NCBI GenBank assembly: GCA_034429475.1
Contig: DAOUGD010000180.1
Location: forward strand, 1-35,219
Source: JAKQHY01 sp034429475
GTDB taxonomy: Bacteria; Chloroflexota; Anaerolineae; B4-G1; SLSP01
Direction of reading: 5' to 3'
Length of the DNA: 35,219 nt
In this document: positions 8,233 through 16,121 of the stretch, piece by piece
How positions within the stretch are numbered: position 1 is the first letter of the stretch
How the letters are laid out: each line of letters starts with the position of its first letter
Made by a program: the position numbers and the translations under genes
Notes under the pieces: model-generated
Databases searched by the model: none
What the model was told of the DNA's origin: nothing
What the model saw: the letters and a program-made list of their open reading frames with translations, nothing else

Positions 8233-9195
8233 CTATTGCTCGAATTTCTCACTTAACTCGCCAATGTGGTGGACGAAAGCATCCTCCAGGGATACGGTGT
8301 GATGGCGAAACCGGGCGCGGACGTCGTCCTCCCGCAGCACGCGGATAATGGCTTCTGCGCCCAACAGCGCGTCGCTGACGCCGAACGCGATCCAGTGGCC
8401 GTTGCGCTCCTGCGTGAACTGCACCATGTCCAGCCGCTCGATTCGCGCGCGGGTGGCCGGAGGCAGGGCGGCTTTCTCGATCTCGATGGACTCGGCGGCC
8501 CCGACGGCGGCCTTGAGATCGTCAGGCGTGCTCGCGGCGGAAACTTTGCCGTGATGGATCAGCGCCACCCGGTCGGCCAGTTCGTCCACCTCCGAGAGCA
8601 CATGGGAGGTGAGCAGGAGCGACTTGCGTTCCTGTTGGACAAACTGCTTGAGGAAGGCACGGATTTTTTTGGCGACGATGGGATCCAGCCCCTTGGTCGG
8701 CTCGTCCAGGTAGATCAGCGGCGGATTGTGCAGCAGCCCGCGCATGATGACCACCGTCTGCTTCTGCCCGCCGGAAAGCTGCGTGAACTGCTTGCCGAGG
8801 GAGTCGTGAAAGTCGAAGTAGGCCGCCAGCTTTTCGATCTGCTGATCGATCTGCGGTTTGCTCATCCCGCGCAGCGCGCCGAAAAAGTGCAGGTTCTCGA
8901 TGACCGTCAGCCGGGCGTAGGCCGACCGTTCCGTGTCCTGGCCTACGTAGCCGAACAGGTGGCGGATCTCCTGGACGTGGCGATCCAGGTCGTAGCCCAG
9001 GATGTCCACCTGCCCGGCGTCCTTCATCAGCACCGTCGCCAGAATCTTGATCAACGTCGTCTTGCCCGCCCCGTTGGGGCCGAGCAGCGCCAAAATCTCG
9101 CCCTGCCGCAATTCCAGTGAACCATCTTGCAGCGCCAGCGCCTTGCCGTAGTGCTTTTGCACGTGTCGTGCCGAAAGGTAAATGGGTTGTGTCAT
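8233..9195 (-). CDS. ABC exporter ATP-binding protein (DrrA/CcmA type)
   Basis: This 320-residue ATPase has all the expected elements: Walker A GPNGAGKTT near residue 40, Q-loop GYVGQDTE, signature LSGGQKQ near 140, Walker B LIYLDEP near 165, D-loop GLDP and switch His in LTSH. The roughly 100-residue C-terminal extension is characteristic of the DrrA subfamily of ABC-2 exporters. The start ATG at 9195 follows GGGGGA. The open frame continues upstream to 9657, but that extension translates intergenic repeats and the antisense of the LuxR gene and is not credible. It forms an operon with the permease at 7328-8221. Confidence 0.93.
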   Translation of the reverse strand: MTQPIYLSARHVQKHYGKALALQDGSLELRQGEILALLGPNGAGKTTLIKILATVLMKDAGQVDILGYDLDRHVQEIRHLFGYVGQDTERSAYARLTVIENLHFFGALRGMSKPQIDQQIEKLAAYFDFHDSLGKQFTQLSGGQKQTVVIMRGLLHNPPLIYLDEPTKGLDPIVAKKIRAFLKQFVQQERKSLLLTSHVLSEVDELADRVALIHHGKVSAASTPDDLKAAVGAAESIEIEKAALPPATRARIERLDMVQFTQERNGHWIAFGVSDALLGAEAIIRVLREDDVRARFRHHTVSLEDAFVHHIGELSEKFEQ

Positions 9196-9219
9196 TTCAT
9201 TCCCCCTGAAAATAATCTC

Positions 9220-9273
9220 AACGGATTGGACGGATTCAACGGAAAAATATCCGTTCAATTCCGTTGTACCGTT
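9220..9273. repeat. inverted-arm intergenic repeat, AACGGA units
   Basis: The left arm (9220-9243) consists of AACGGATT-, GGACGGATT- and CAACGGA-type units. The right arm (9250-9273) is its imperfect reverse complement, with a 6-nt spacer. The element lies in the leader region of the ABC exporter operon. Similar units occur at 1746-1764. Confidence 0.65.
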
Positions 9274-9345
9274 TAGGAAAAGTTTTTTATCTAATCCCTT
9301 ATGATTTTCAGTCGAGTTGTTCCCCAATAACGCAGCGGGAAATTC

Positions 9346-9405
9346 GGACGCAGATTCACGCAGATAATTTAAAAAATCAGCGTTCATCAGCGTGAATCTG
9401 CGTCC
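9346..9405. repeat. inverted-arm intergenic repeat, ACGCAGATTC units
   Basis: The 20-nt left arm (9346-9365) and right arm (9386-9405) are reverse complements at 19 of 20 positions around an AT-rich spacer. Each arm contains two quasi-repeats (CGCAGATTCA, CGCAGAT). With the element at 9220-9273 this accounts for most of the 310-base gap between the exporter and regulator genes; the remainder holds only the terminator at 9449-9475. Confidence 0.7.
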
Positions 9406-9448
9406 CATATTCTTTTCTGGCTTATTCAGGAACAAGTCTAGTGTAACA

Positions 9449-9475
9449 GAAAACCGGGCGACGCGTGTCGCCCGG
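9449..9475 (-). terminator. rho-independent terminator of the MalT-like regulator gene
   Basis: A perfect 9-bp stem, CCGGGCGAC / GTCGCCCGG (9454-9475), has a 4-nt loop. On the minus strand it is followed at once by TTTTC, about 30 bases after the regulator's stop codon. Confidence 0.8.
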
Positions 9476-9505
9476 CGGGGTGAATGTGCAGGGGTGAATG
9501 GTGGA

Positions 9506-12274
9506 TTACAGCAGGCCCAGGTTCTTGGCTCGCTCGACGGCCTCGAGGCGGCTGCTGACGCCCAGTTTGCCGTACAGTCGTTGGATGTGGGTCTTGACGG
9601 TGTTGAGCGACACCACGAGCGTCTCGGCGATGGCCTGGTTGGACAGGTTCGCGGCAATCAGGCGCAGCACTTCCCGCTCGCGGTCACTCAATGGTTCCGG
9701 TGACTCACCGGCGGCCGATCTGGACTCCTGGCGGAACGCTGCCAGAATCCGCGCCACACTGTCGGGCGCGACGGGGCAAGTCGCGGAAGTATACACCCGG
9801 CGCAGCAGTTCTTCGATGGCTGCCCCCTCGTCCACGAAGACGCGAATATAGTCGCCCGGTTCGGCCAGTTGCAGCGCGCGTTCCAGCGAAATCAACGCCT
9901 GGCTCGCGCTGCCTCTGGCGTGCAGGGCGCGCGCCTGGAGGGTGGCGATGGCGATGGCGTCGGCGATTCTGTGGTGGGCCAGCGCCCGTTGGAGCGCCGG
10001 TTCCAGCAAGGACAAGGCTTCGTCATACCGGTGTTGAGCAATGAGCAGCCGGGGGCGCACCCGGTAAGGGAGGAGATCGCTTTCGGAGACGGTGTACTCC
10101 TGCAACCATTGGCGCAGGGCTTGCGCGGCAGCCGCCGTGTCGCCTTGCGCCAACGATAGATGCACCTGCGCCGCTTCTAACAGCCTGGCGGCCCAGCCGA
10201 TCTCCTTTTCCAGCAGCGGCAAGGCGGTCTGCCTGACGCGCGCCGCCGCATGATCGCACAACCGCTGCGCCGCCGCCAGCGTTTGCCGCGCGCCGGCAGC
10301 GGCGCCGCGCCGCTGCTGTACGTGGGCGAGGGTCACGTAGGCATCCATAAGGTTGAAGAAGTGTCCCCACCGCCGGCAACATTCGACGGCCTGGGCGGCG
10401 TGATCCAGCGCGGCGTCCAGATCGTTCCATTCGTAGGCGCACAGCGCCAGCAGCCGGTACGCGTTGCCGGTGGCGGGCACGGGATGTCCGCCGGGTTCGC
10501 CCTTCTCGCTTCCCAACACCACCGCTTGCGCGCACATCTCGGCGGCGCGGTGCAGATCGCCGAGCCGGGCGTACAACGCGCCCAGGCCGCTCATCGCCGC
10601 CAGGACGGAGATGATGTTGCCACCCTCCTGGCCGATGGCGATGGCATCGCGGAAGGCTTGGTTTGCCGCTGCTATATCGCCCTGCCCGGCGTAAGCCTCG
10701 CCCAGATTCAACGCGAGGACGCAGCGCAGAAGTGCGTCGGCGGCGGGCAGATTCTCCAATGCGCGCAGCGCCAACGGGATACGCTCGGCGTCCCGCGCCA
10801 CGGTAGAATGGACCGCCTCGATGTTACCCTGTAGCCACCGGCGCGTAAAGCCCTGCGCGTCGAGGTACGCGCGCGACCATCCCTCCTGCGCCAGCGCGGA
10901 CTCGGCGGCGCGTGCCCACGCCTCGGCCTCATCAAATTGCCCGCGGGCCACATCCACCCACGCGCGGACGATGAGCAGGAGCGGGCGCGCGCGTACCACG
11001 GCCTGATCCAGCGCCCCCAACCACTTCAGCAGGGTTTCCAGCTCGTTGCGCCGCAGCGTTTCGATGGCGTTCTGTTCGATGAGCCGCACGGCGCGTTCCG
11101 TGTCCGGCGCCTTGAGCGCGTGGTCAATCGCTTCGGCGGCTAGCCCGTTGGCCTCATACCAGTCGGCGGCCCGGCGATGAAGCGCGACCAGTGCTGCCGG
11201 CGTCTGCTGTCGGCGCAGTTGATGCCGGAGCAGTTCGGCGAACAGGGCGTGATAGCGATACCACCGACGGCGATTATCCAGCGGGAAGATGAACAGGTTG
11301 TGGCGTTCCAGCCTTTCCAGCATGGCCTGACCGCCCGTCTGGCCCGTCACGGCGTCACATAGCGGGGCGGTGAGCCGTTCCAACAGCGCCGTTTGCAACA
11401 GGAACGTTTGCACGGCCTCCGGCTGCCGTTGTAGCACCTCCTCGACGAGATAATCCATGATGTAACGGTCATCCCCGGCAAAGACGGCGATGAAGGCCGA
11501 CGCGGCCTCTTGCGCCGACGCCGGTTCCCGCAGCCCTTGCAGGGCCAGAGATGCCATCTGCAAGCCGGCGATCCAACCCTCCGTGCGCGCTTCCAGGCGC
11601 GCGACGTCCTCGGCGGTCAGCCCCAGGCCGGCCACCTGGGTGAGAAACGTCGCGGCCTCCTCCGGCGTGAAGCGCAGATCATCGGCGGTCAGTTCGGTGA
11701 TCTGCCCGCGAGCGCGCAGACGGGCGAGAGGCAGGGGCGGCTCGGCCCGGCTGGCGATGACCAGATGCACCGACGCGGGCAGGTGTTCCAGAAAACAGGC
11801 CACGGCTTCGTGGGCATGGGGATTATCCACCAGGTGGTAATCGTCCAGGATCAGGGCGAAGGGCGGCAGCGCGGTCATCTCATTGATGAGGCTGCCCAGA
11901 ATTTCTGCGATCAGCAGGGAGCCGCCGTGAGACTCGAATTGGGCTGAAACCGTGGCTAAGAAAGATTCCCCGATGGGCGCCGGTAGGTGCTGCGCGCTAG
12001 GGAGCGTGCGCAGCGCGGCTACCAGGTAGGCCGCGGCGCGGCGCGGGTCGCTGTCGCTTTCGTCGAAGGAGAGCCAGGCGACGGGGCGCTCCAGCCCGGC
12101 GATCCACGCGCTAAGGAGCGTCGTCTTGCCAAATCCGGCGGGCGCCAAGATCAGCGTCAACCGCCGGCCCAGGCGCAGGCCCTCGTCCAGCCGGTGGATC
12201 AGCCGCAGGCGCGGCACCAGGTTGGCGCGCGGCGGCGGGATGTAGAGCTTGGTGGTCAGGAGGGCAGTATCCAT
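9506..12274 (-). CDS. MalT/LAL-family LuxR-type ATP-dependent transcriptional regulator
   Basis: This cytoplasmic regulator of about 922 residues has three parts. The N-terminal STAND-type ATPase carries Walker A APAGFGKTT (about residues 44-52), Walker B FALILDDYH near 145 and the sensor block LVIASRAEPPLPLARLRARG. A long helical TPR-like sensor region spans about 340-830. The C-terminal LuxR helix-turn-helix (LSDREREVLRLIA, then NTVKTHIQRLYGKLGV) occupies the last 65 residues. It matches E. coli MalT (about 900 residues) in length and order. The inducer is normally a small molecule that triggers oligomerisation. I chose ATG 12274 (MDTALLTTKL, the family's usual opening); GTG 12292 is an in-frame alternative. 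It is divergent from the hydrolase gene and ends in a clear terminator. Confidence 0.92.
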   Translation of the reverse strand: MDTALLTTKLYIPPPRANLVPRLRLIHRLDEGLRLGRRLTLILAPAGFGKTTLLSAWIAGLERPVAWLSFDESDSDPRRAAAYLVAALRTLPSAQHLPAPIGESFLATVSAQFESHGGSLLIAEILGSLINEMTALPPFALILDDYHLVDNPHAHEAVACFLEHLPASVHLVIASRAEPPLPLARLRARGQITELTADDLRFTPEEAATFLTQVAGLGLTAEDVARLEARTEGWIAGLQMASLALQGLREPASAQEAASAFIAVFAGDDRYIMDYLVEEVLQRQPEAVQTFLLQTALLERLTAPLCDAVTGQTGGQAMLERLERHNLFIFPLDNRRRWYRYHALFAELLRHQLRRQQTPAALVALHRRAADWYEANGLAAEAIDHALKAPDTERAVRLIEQNAIETLRRNELETLLKWLGALDQAVVRARPLLLIVRAWVDVARGQFDEAEAWARAAESALAQEGWSRAYLDAQGFTRRWLQGNIEAVHSTVARDAERIPLALRALENLPAADALLRCVLALNLGEAYAGQGDIAAANQAFRDAIAIGQEGGNIISVLAAMSGLGALYARLGDLHRAAEMCAQAVVLGSEKGEPGGHPVPATGNAYRLLALCAYEWNDLDAALDHAAQAVECCRRWGHFFNLMDAYVTLAHVQQRRGAAAGARQTLAAAQRLCDHAAARVRQTALPLLEKEIGWAARLLEAAQVHLSLAQGDTAAAAQALRQWLQEYTVSESDLLPYRVRPRLLIAQHRYDEALSLLEPALQRALAHHRIADAIAIATLQARALHARGSASQALISLERALQLAEPGDYIRVFVDEGAAIEELLRRVYTSATCPVAPDSVARILAAFRQESRSAAGESPEPLSDREREVLRLIAANLSNQAIAETLVVSLNTVKTHIQRLYGKLGVSSRLEAVERAKNLGLL

Positions 12275-12280
12275 CACGCT

Positions 12281-12334
12281 TAATCTTACCACGCTTGCGA
12301 CAAGACCACAAAATTTTAAGATATGTTAAGATTA
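12281..12334. promoter_or_regulatory. candidate operator in the divergent regulator/hydrolase intergenic region
   Basis: TAATCTTA (12281-12288) and its exact reverse complement TAAGATTA (12327-12334) flank the region. A further TTAAGAT lies at 12316-12322, ten bases before the TTAAGAT at 12326-12332. The repeats overlap the start of the regulator gene and the candidate promoter of the hydrolase, so autoregulation is plausible. Confidence 0.4.
12295..12322 (+). promoter_or_regulatory. candidate promoter for the alpha/beta hydrolase gene
   Basis: TTGCGA (12295-12300) and TAAGAT (12317-12322) have 16-bp spacing, the same -35 and spacing as the GH3 promoter at 3741-3768. The -10 matches the consensus at its key first, second and last bases. 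Confidence 0.45.
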
Positions 12335-12410
12335 GCGCATGGCTGCACCGCTGTTGGTGACGAAACTGTGAGCGATCTGTTGAATCTGCTGGCAAAGAAC
12401 TGAGACATCT

Positions 12411-13640
12411 ATGCAACAATCAAACTTACAACGGCCTCGAACCCTCTCTGCGTGGTTTTTGACTTTGGCCGGCGCCGCGCTGGGCGCGCTTTTCTTCATC
12501 AGGAATAAGTCGCCGTTGAACAAATGGCTGTACGCGGGCAAAATGCTCGCCACGTCCCTCTCGCCCTTCGTGGCGCTGCTGGGGATACGCCATGTGGTGC
12601 GCGGTATCGGCTCCGGCCCGTGGCCTTCCCTGGTCGCGGGCGGCATGAGCGGCGCGCTGGCGCTCGTTTACGTGTGGCGGGTGGCGACGCAACCCACCGG
12701 CTTCGATCAGGTGTTTGGGCCGGGCTGGCGCGGCAAAATCCCGCCGGCTCAGGCGGCCCGCACGCGCCGCGCCCGGCGGATGTGGGTTCTGCCGCGCCGT
12801 CTGGCGCGCATCCCCCCGCCGCGTTGGGCGCGCGACGTTGTCTATTGGACGCTTGCCGCCCCGGCGTCAGAGGCGGCGCGGGCCTTGCTCTGTGACGTAT
12901 GGCAGCCGCCGGAGGGCGTCGCGTCTTCCGGGCTGGCGTTGATTTACTGCCACGGCGGCGGCTGGCGCGGCCTCGACAAAGACTTCGGCACGCGCGCCAT
13001 CTTCCGTTATCTGGCCGCGCAGGGGCATCTGGTGATGGACGTGGCCTACCGCCTGTGGCCCGAAACCGATCTCTACGGGATGGTGGGCGACGTGAAGCGC
13101 GCCATCGTCTGGCTCAAGGCTCACGCCGCCGAGTACGGCGTCAACCCGGAGCGGATTGTCGTCTCCGGCGGATCGGCCGGGGGACACCTCGCGCTGCTGG
13201 CCGCGTACACGCCGTATCTTCCCGCCTTCACGCCGGACGATGTGCGCGGCGCCGACGTCTCTGTGCGGGCCGTCGTGTCGTTCTACGGCGCGGTGGATAT
13301 GCGCGCCACTTACGAAAATGTCCCCGGCAACCCGGAGATCGGGTGGCTGCTCGGTGGGTCGCCGGACGAAGTCCCTGACCTTTACGCGCTGGCCTCGCCT
13401 CTCACCCACGCGGGATCGGCATCGCCGCCCACGCTGCTTTTCCAGGGGCAGCACGACTGGTATATGCCGTTGGAAGCCACCCGCGCTCTGCATCGCAAAT
13501 TGCTGGCGGCCGGCGTGCCCTCTGTCTACGCTGAATTCCCGCAGACCGATCATGCCTTCGATCTTATCCTGCCGCGCTACGCCCCGGCGGCCCGCGCGGC
13601 CCGCCGGATGCTGGACAATTTCCTGGCGTTGATGCTGTAA
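12411..13640 (+). CDS. membrane-anchored alpha/beta hydrolase (HSL/esterase type)
   Basis: This 409-residue protein has two or three hydrophobic segments in its first 90 residues (about 12-30, 45-60 and 73-90), then a basic linker and a catalytic alpha/beta-hydrolase domain from about residue 150. The oxyanion motif HGGGW is at 181-185. The nucleophile Ser255 is in GGSAGGH, Asp349 is in GQHDWYMP and His381 is in TDHAFD, so the catalytic triad is complete. This is the hormone-sensitive-lipase/acetyl-esterase group. The likely activity is ester hydrolysis of small acyl or acetyl substrates, with the enzyme held at the membrane. The ribosome-binding site is weak (GAGAC). It is divergently transcribed from the MalT-like regulator and may be its target (inference). 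Confidence 0.9.
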   Translation: MQQSNLQRPRTLSAWFLTLAGAALGALFFIRNKSPLNKWLYAGKMLATSLSPFVALLGIRHVVRGIGSGPWPSLVAGGMSGALALVYVWRVATQPTGFDQVFGPGWRGKIPPAQAARTRRARRMWVLPRRLARIPPPRWARDVVYWTLAAPASEAARALLCDVWQPPEGVASSGLALIYCHGGGWRGLDKDFGTRAIFRYLAAQGHLVMDVAYRLWPETDLYGMVGDVKRAIVWLKAHAAEYGVNPERIVVSGGSAGGHLALLAAYTPYLPAFTPDDVRGADVSVRAVVSFYGAVDMRATYENVPGNPEIGWLLGGSPDEVPDLYALASPLTHAGSASPPTLLFQGQHDWYMPLEATRALHRKLLAAGVPSVYAEFPQTDHAFDLILPRYAPAARAARRMLDNFLALML

Positions 13641-13653
13641 CTATGACGGATTT

Positions 13654-13682
13654 TTGACGAGTTATTCTAACGGTGCTACACT
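13654..13682 (+). promoter_or_regulatory. sigma-70-type promoter for the first beta-helix protein gene
   Basis: TTGACG (13654-13659) and TACACT (13677-13682) have 17-bp spacing, just after the hydrolase stop codon. A start site near 13690 rules out the earliest in-frame start codon for the next gene and supports ATG 13769. Confidence 0.6.
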
Positions 13683-13768
13683 GGTTGATGTCAACAAAGG
13701 GGCGGGCCATCATGACTAATGAAGCCAATCTGCCTGTACGATGCCCGCTGCGGGAGGGAGGTGATCGT

Positions 13769-16009
13769 ATGAAGTGCGTGAAGGGATTCTGGAGAGGTCT
13801 GGTGTTGTGCAGCGTGTTGGTGTGTATGGGCGGGTTCGCGCCGGCGATCCGGGCGGCGGCGACGTTGGAACTCTACGGCACGTTCCACGCGATGGGCGTG
13901 ATCGTCACCCTTGCCGGGGGCGATGACCCTGACGGGGACGCCACGGCGACGGTCGCGTACCGGGAAAGCGGCGGCGCGTACCGGCAGGGATTCCCACTTA
14001 CGCGGGTTGCTAACACACGCTTTGTGGGGAGTCTCTTTGCTTTGGAACCCGGCGTGACCTACGAGGTGCAGGTGACGTTTGACGATCCCGACGGCGGCGC
14101 GTTGGAGGGTGTGACAGTCTCCGGCGCCGCGGCGACGCGCGCCGACATCGTCATTCCGCCGCCGGCCCAGTCGTACTATGCCGCCCCGGACGGCGCGGGA
14201 ACGGCGTGCAGTCTGGCCGCGCCCTGCGCGCTGACCGAGGCGCTGGATCGGACGCAGGCCGGCGACGCGGTGGTGTTGCGCGGCGGCGTCTATGCACAAG
14301 GCGAGATGGAGATGCCGCGTTCTGGGGAGGCGGACGCGCCCATTGTCATCCGGGGGTACGCGGGCGAAACGGCGGTCCTCGACGGCGGCGATCCGGCGCC
14401 ATTTGCTTGGACGGCGCAGGGCGGCGGCGTGTATCGCGCCACGGTCAACGTGGGCGATACGCACCTGGTCACAGCAGACGGAAATCGGCTTTATCCGTAT
14501 CAGAGTTTGAGCGACTTGCAGACGCTTGCCTGGGACATCCCCGGTTTCTACGCGGACGGCGTCACGCTCTACGTGCGCCTGGCCGGGGACGCTGACCCTA
14601 ACGCCGCGACGATGGTGGTCTCGCGTTACAACCATGCGTTTATGGTCGAGCAGGATCACGTCTACTTCCTCGACCTGACCTTCCGTCATTACGGGCAGGG
14701 GGACTACGCCAAGGCGCTCTATTTCAACAACGCCAGTTGGAATCTGGTGCAAGGGTGTACTTTTGCCATCAACGACCTGGGCATCGGGATCAAGCGCATC
14801 TCGCACGGGAACGTGATCCAGGACAACGAGTTTTACGACACGGTTTTCGATTGGCCCTGGGACGCGGTGAAGGCGGGGAGCCGGTTGGAAACGGGCGGCG
14901 TGAACTTCTACGAGCCGGTGGATGGGCGAGGGCATGTCATCCGCCGGAACCTTTTTCACGATTATTTCGATGGATTTGGTTCTTGTCCTGAATCTTCCGC
15001 CGCTGTGACCAACGAGACCGACGTGTACGAGAACCACGTCTATCGCGTGGGCGACGACGGGTTGTCCGCCGATGGGCGGTGCAGCAACCTGCGCATCTGG
15101 AACAATACCTTTCACGACGTGTTGGCGGGCATTTCGCTGGCCCCGGTCTATGACGGCCCCGTCTATGCGCTGCGTAATCTGATCTATCGCACCGGCGCGG
15201 GCAACAGCGACTATCCCGGCCTTTCTTTTAAGTTTAACAGCGGGTACGATCAATCCGGCATGATGTACCTGTTCCATAATACGGCGGACGCGGCGCTGCC
15301 GGGCAGCAGCGGGCTGGACATCAAATCGCCAGGATCGTGGACGGGGATTGTGGCCCGCAACAACGTCTGGGCCGGGACGGAGTACGCGATCTACAATGCC
15401 AATCCCGACCAGCCGCTCGACCTGGACTACGATGCCCTGTACACCTCGCAGGCCGGCGAGTTGGCGTGGTGGAGCAACCTGCCCGACCGCCATTTGAACA
15501 CGCTGGCGGAGTTGCAGGCTGCCACGGGGCTGGAGCTGCACGGGCTGGCCGTCGAGCCGGGGTTTGTGGACGCGGCGGGCGGCGATTACCACCTGGCGGA
15601 CGGCAGCGAGCTGATTGACGCCGGGATCGTTCTGCCCGGCATCAACGCCGACTACGGCGGGGATGCGCCGGACATCGGCGCGTTCGAGGTCGAAGCGCCG
15701 AGCGCCTCCTCTCTGCATCTGCACGCGACGCCAGGCAACAGGCAAATCGCCCTCGCGTGGGAGGTGGAGGGGCCTCTGCCGGCTCTGGACGCTTGGCGGA
15801 TCACCTACGACACGGCCAATACCGCTTACTTGCCGGTCACGGTCATCAGCCCCACGCGCGCCCACGTCCTCACCGGCCTGACGAACTACGTCTGGTACAC
15901 CGTCACGCTGGACGCCATGCTCGGCGGCGTTGTCCAGCTCAGCGACACCGTCCGCGCGCTGCCCACGGATCTGCTGGTGTATCTGCCGTTGGTGATGAAG
16001 GATAAGTAG
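13769..16009 (+). CDS. secreted right-handed parallel beta-helix protein with C-terminal YLPLV tail
   Basis: This secreted protein of 746 residues starts at ATG 13769, which follows a near-perfect GGGAGGTGAT ribosome-binding site; the upstream in-frame ATGs lack one and lie by the promoter. The signal peptide covers about residues 1-28, with cleavage after AIRA. An N-terminal beta-sandwich of about 100 residues is followed by a DUF1565-like opening (YYAAPDGAG, then GDAVVLRGGVYAQGE). A long parallel beta-helix with NVIQDNEFYD-type turns (about 170-590) comes next, then a fibronectin-like domain and the final LVYLPLVMKDK. The fold is that of pectate lyases, alginate epimerases and NosD-type proteins. 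No catalytic residues can be assigned, so polysaccharide binding or cleavage is only suggested. It is followed by a second beta-helix gene. Confidence 0.82.
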   Translation: MKCVKGFWRGLVLCSVLVCMGGFAPAIRAAATLELYGTFHAMGVIVTLAGGDDPDGDATATVAYRESGGAYRQGFPLTRVANTRFVGSLFALEPGVTYEVQVTFDDPDGGALEGVTVSGAAATRADIVIPPPAQSYYAAPDGAGTACSLAAPCALTEALDRTQAGDAVVLRGGVYAQGEMEMPRSGEADAPIVIRGYAGETAVLDGGDPAPFAWTAQGGGVYRATVNVGDTHLVTADGNRLYPYQSLSDLQTLAWDIPGFYADGVTLYVRLAGDADPNAATMVVSRYNHAFMVEQDHVYFLDLTFRHYGQGDYAKALYFNNASWNLVQGCTFAINDLGIGIKRISHGNVIQDNEFYDTVFDWPWDAVKAGSRLETGGVNFYEPVDGRGHVIRRNLFHDYFDGFGSCPESSAAVTNETDVYENHVYRVGDDGLSADGRCSNLRIWNNTFHDVLAGISLAPVYDGPVYALRNLIYRTGAGNSDYPGLSFKFNSGYDQSGMMYLFHNTADAALPGSSGLDIKSPGSWTGIVARNNVWAGTEYAIYNANPDQPLDLDYDALYTSQAGELAWWSNLPDRHLNTLAELQAATGLELHGLAVEPGFVDAAGGDYHLADGSELIDAGIVLPGINADYGGDAPDIGAFEVEAPSASSLHLHATPGNRQIALAWEVEGPLPALDAWRITYDTANTAYLPVTVISPTRAHVLTGLTNYVWYTVTLDAMLGGVVQLSDTVRALPTDLLVYLPLVMKDK

Positions 16010-16105
16010 ACGGTAGATGGTAGATGGTAGACGGTAGACGGTAGACGGGGGGATTGACTGACGACTACACGACTACCTGACTTTCGACTTTTGACTTTCG
16101 ACTGT
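16006..16105. repeat. heptanucleotide tandem repeats between the two beta-helix genes
   Basis: Six consecutive GTAGAYG heptamers run from 16006 to 16047, beginning inside the stop codon of the upstream gene. After a short linker with CGACTAC-type units, four YGACTTT-type heptamers run from 16078 to 16105. They fill nearly all of the 112-base intergenic space and end just before the ribosome-binding site of the next gene. Confidence 0.85.
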
Positions 16106-16121
16106 TTGCGGGAGGGTATCT

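Noticed and set aside
9196..9657. N-terminal extension of the ABC ATPase
   Set aside because: The extra 154 residues would translate two intergenic repeats, a terminator and the antisense of the regulator gene; ATG 9195 has a ribosome-binding site and the family's normal start.
13691..15865. 724-codon minus-strand open frame opposite the first beta-helix gene
   Set aside because: The plus-strand frame has a promoter, a near-perfect ribosome-binding site, a signal peptide and a recognised fold; the antisense frame has none of these.
16006..16105. CRISPR-like array between the beta-helix genes
   Set aside because: The heptamers are directly tandem, with no unique spacers and no cas genes in the window.
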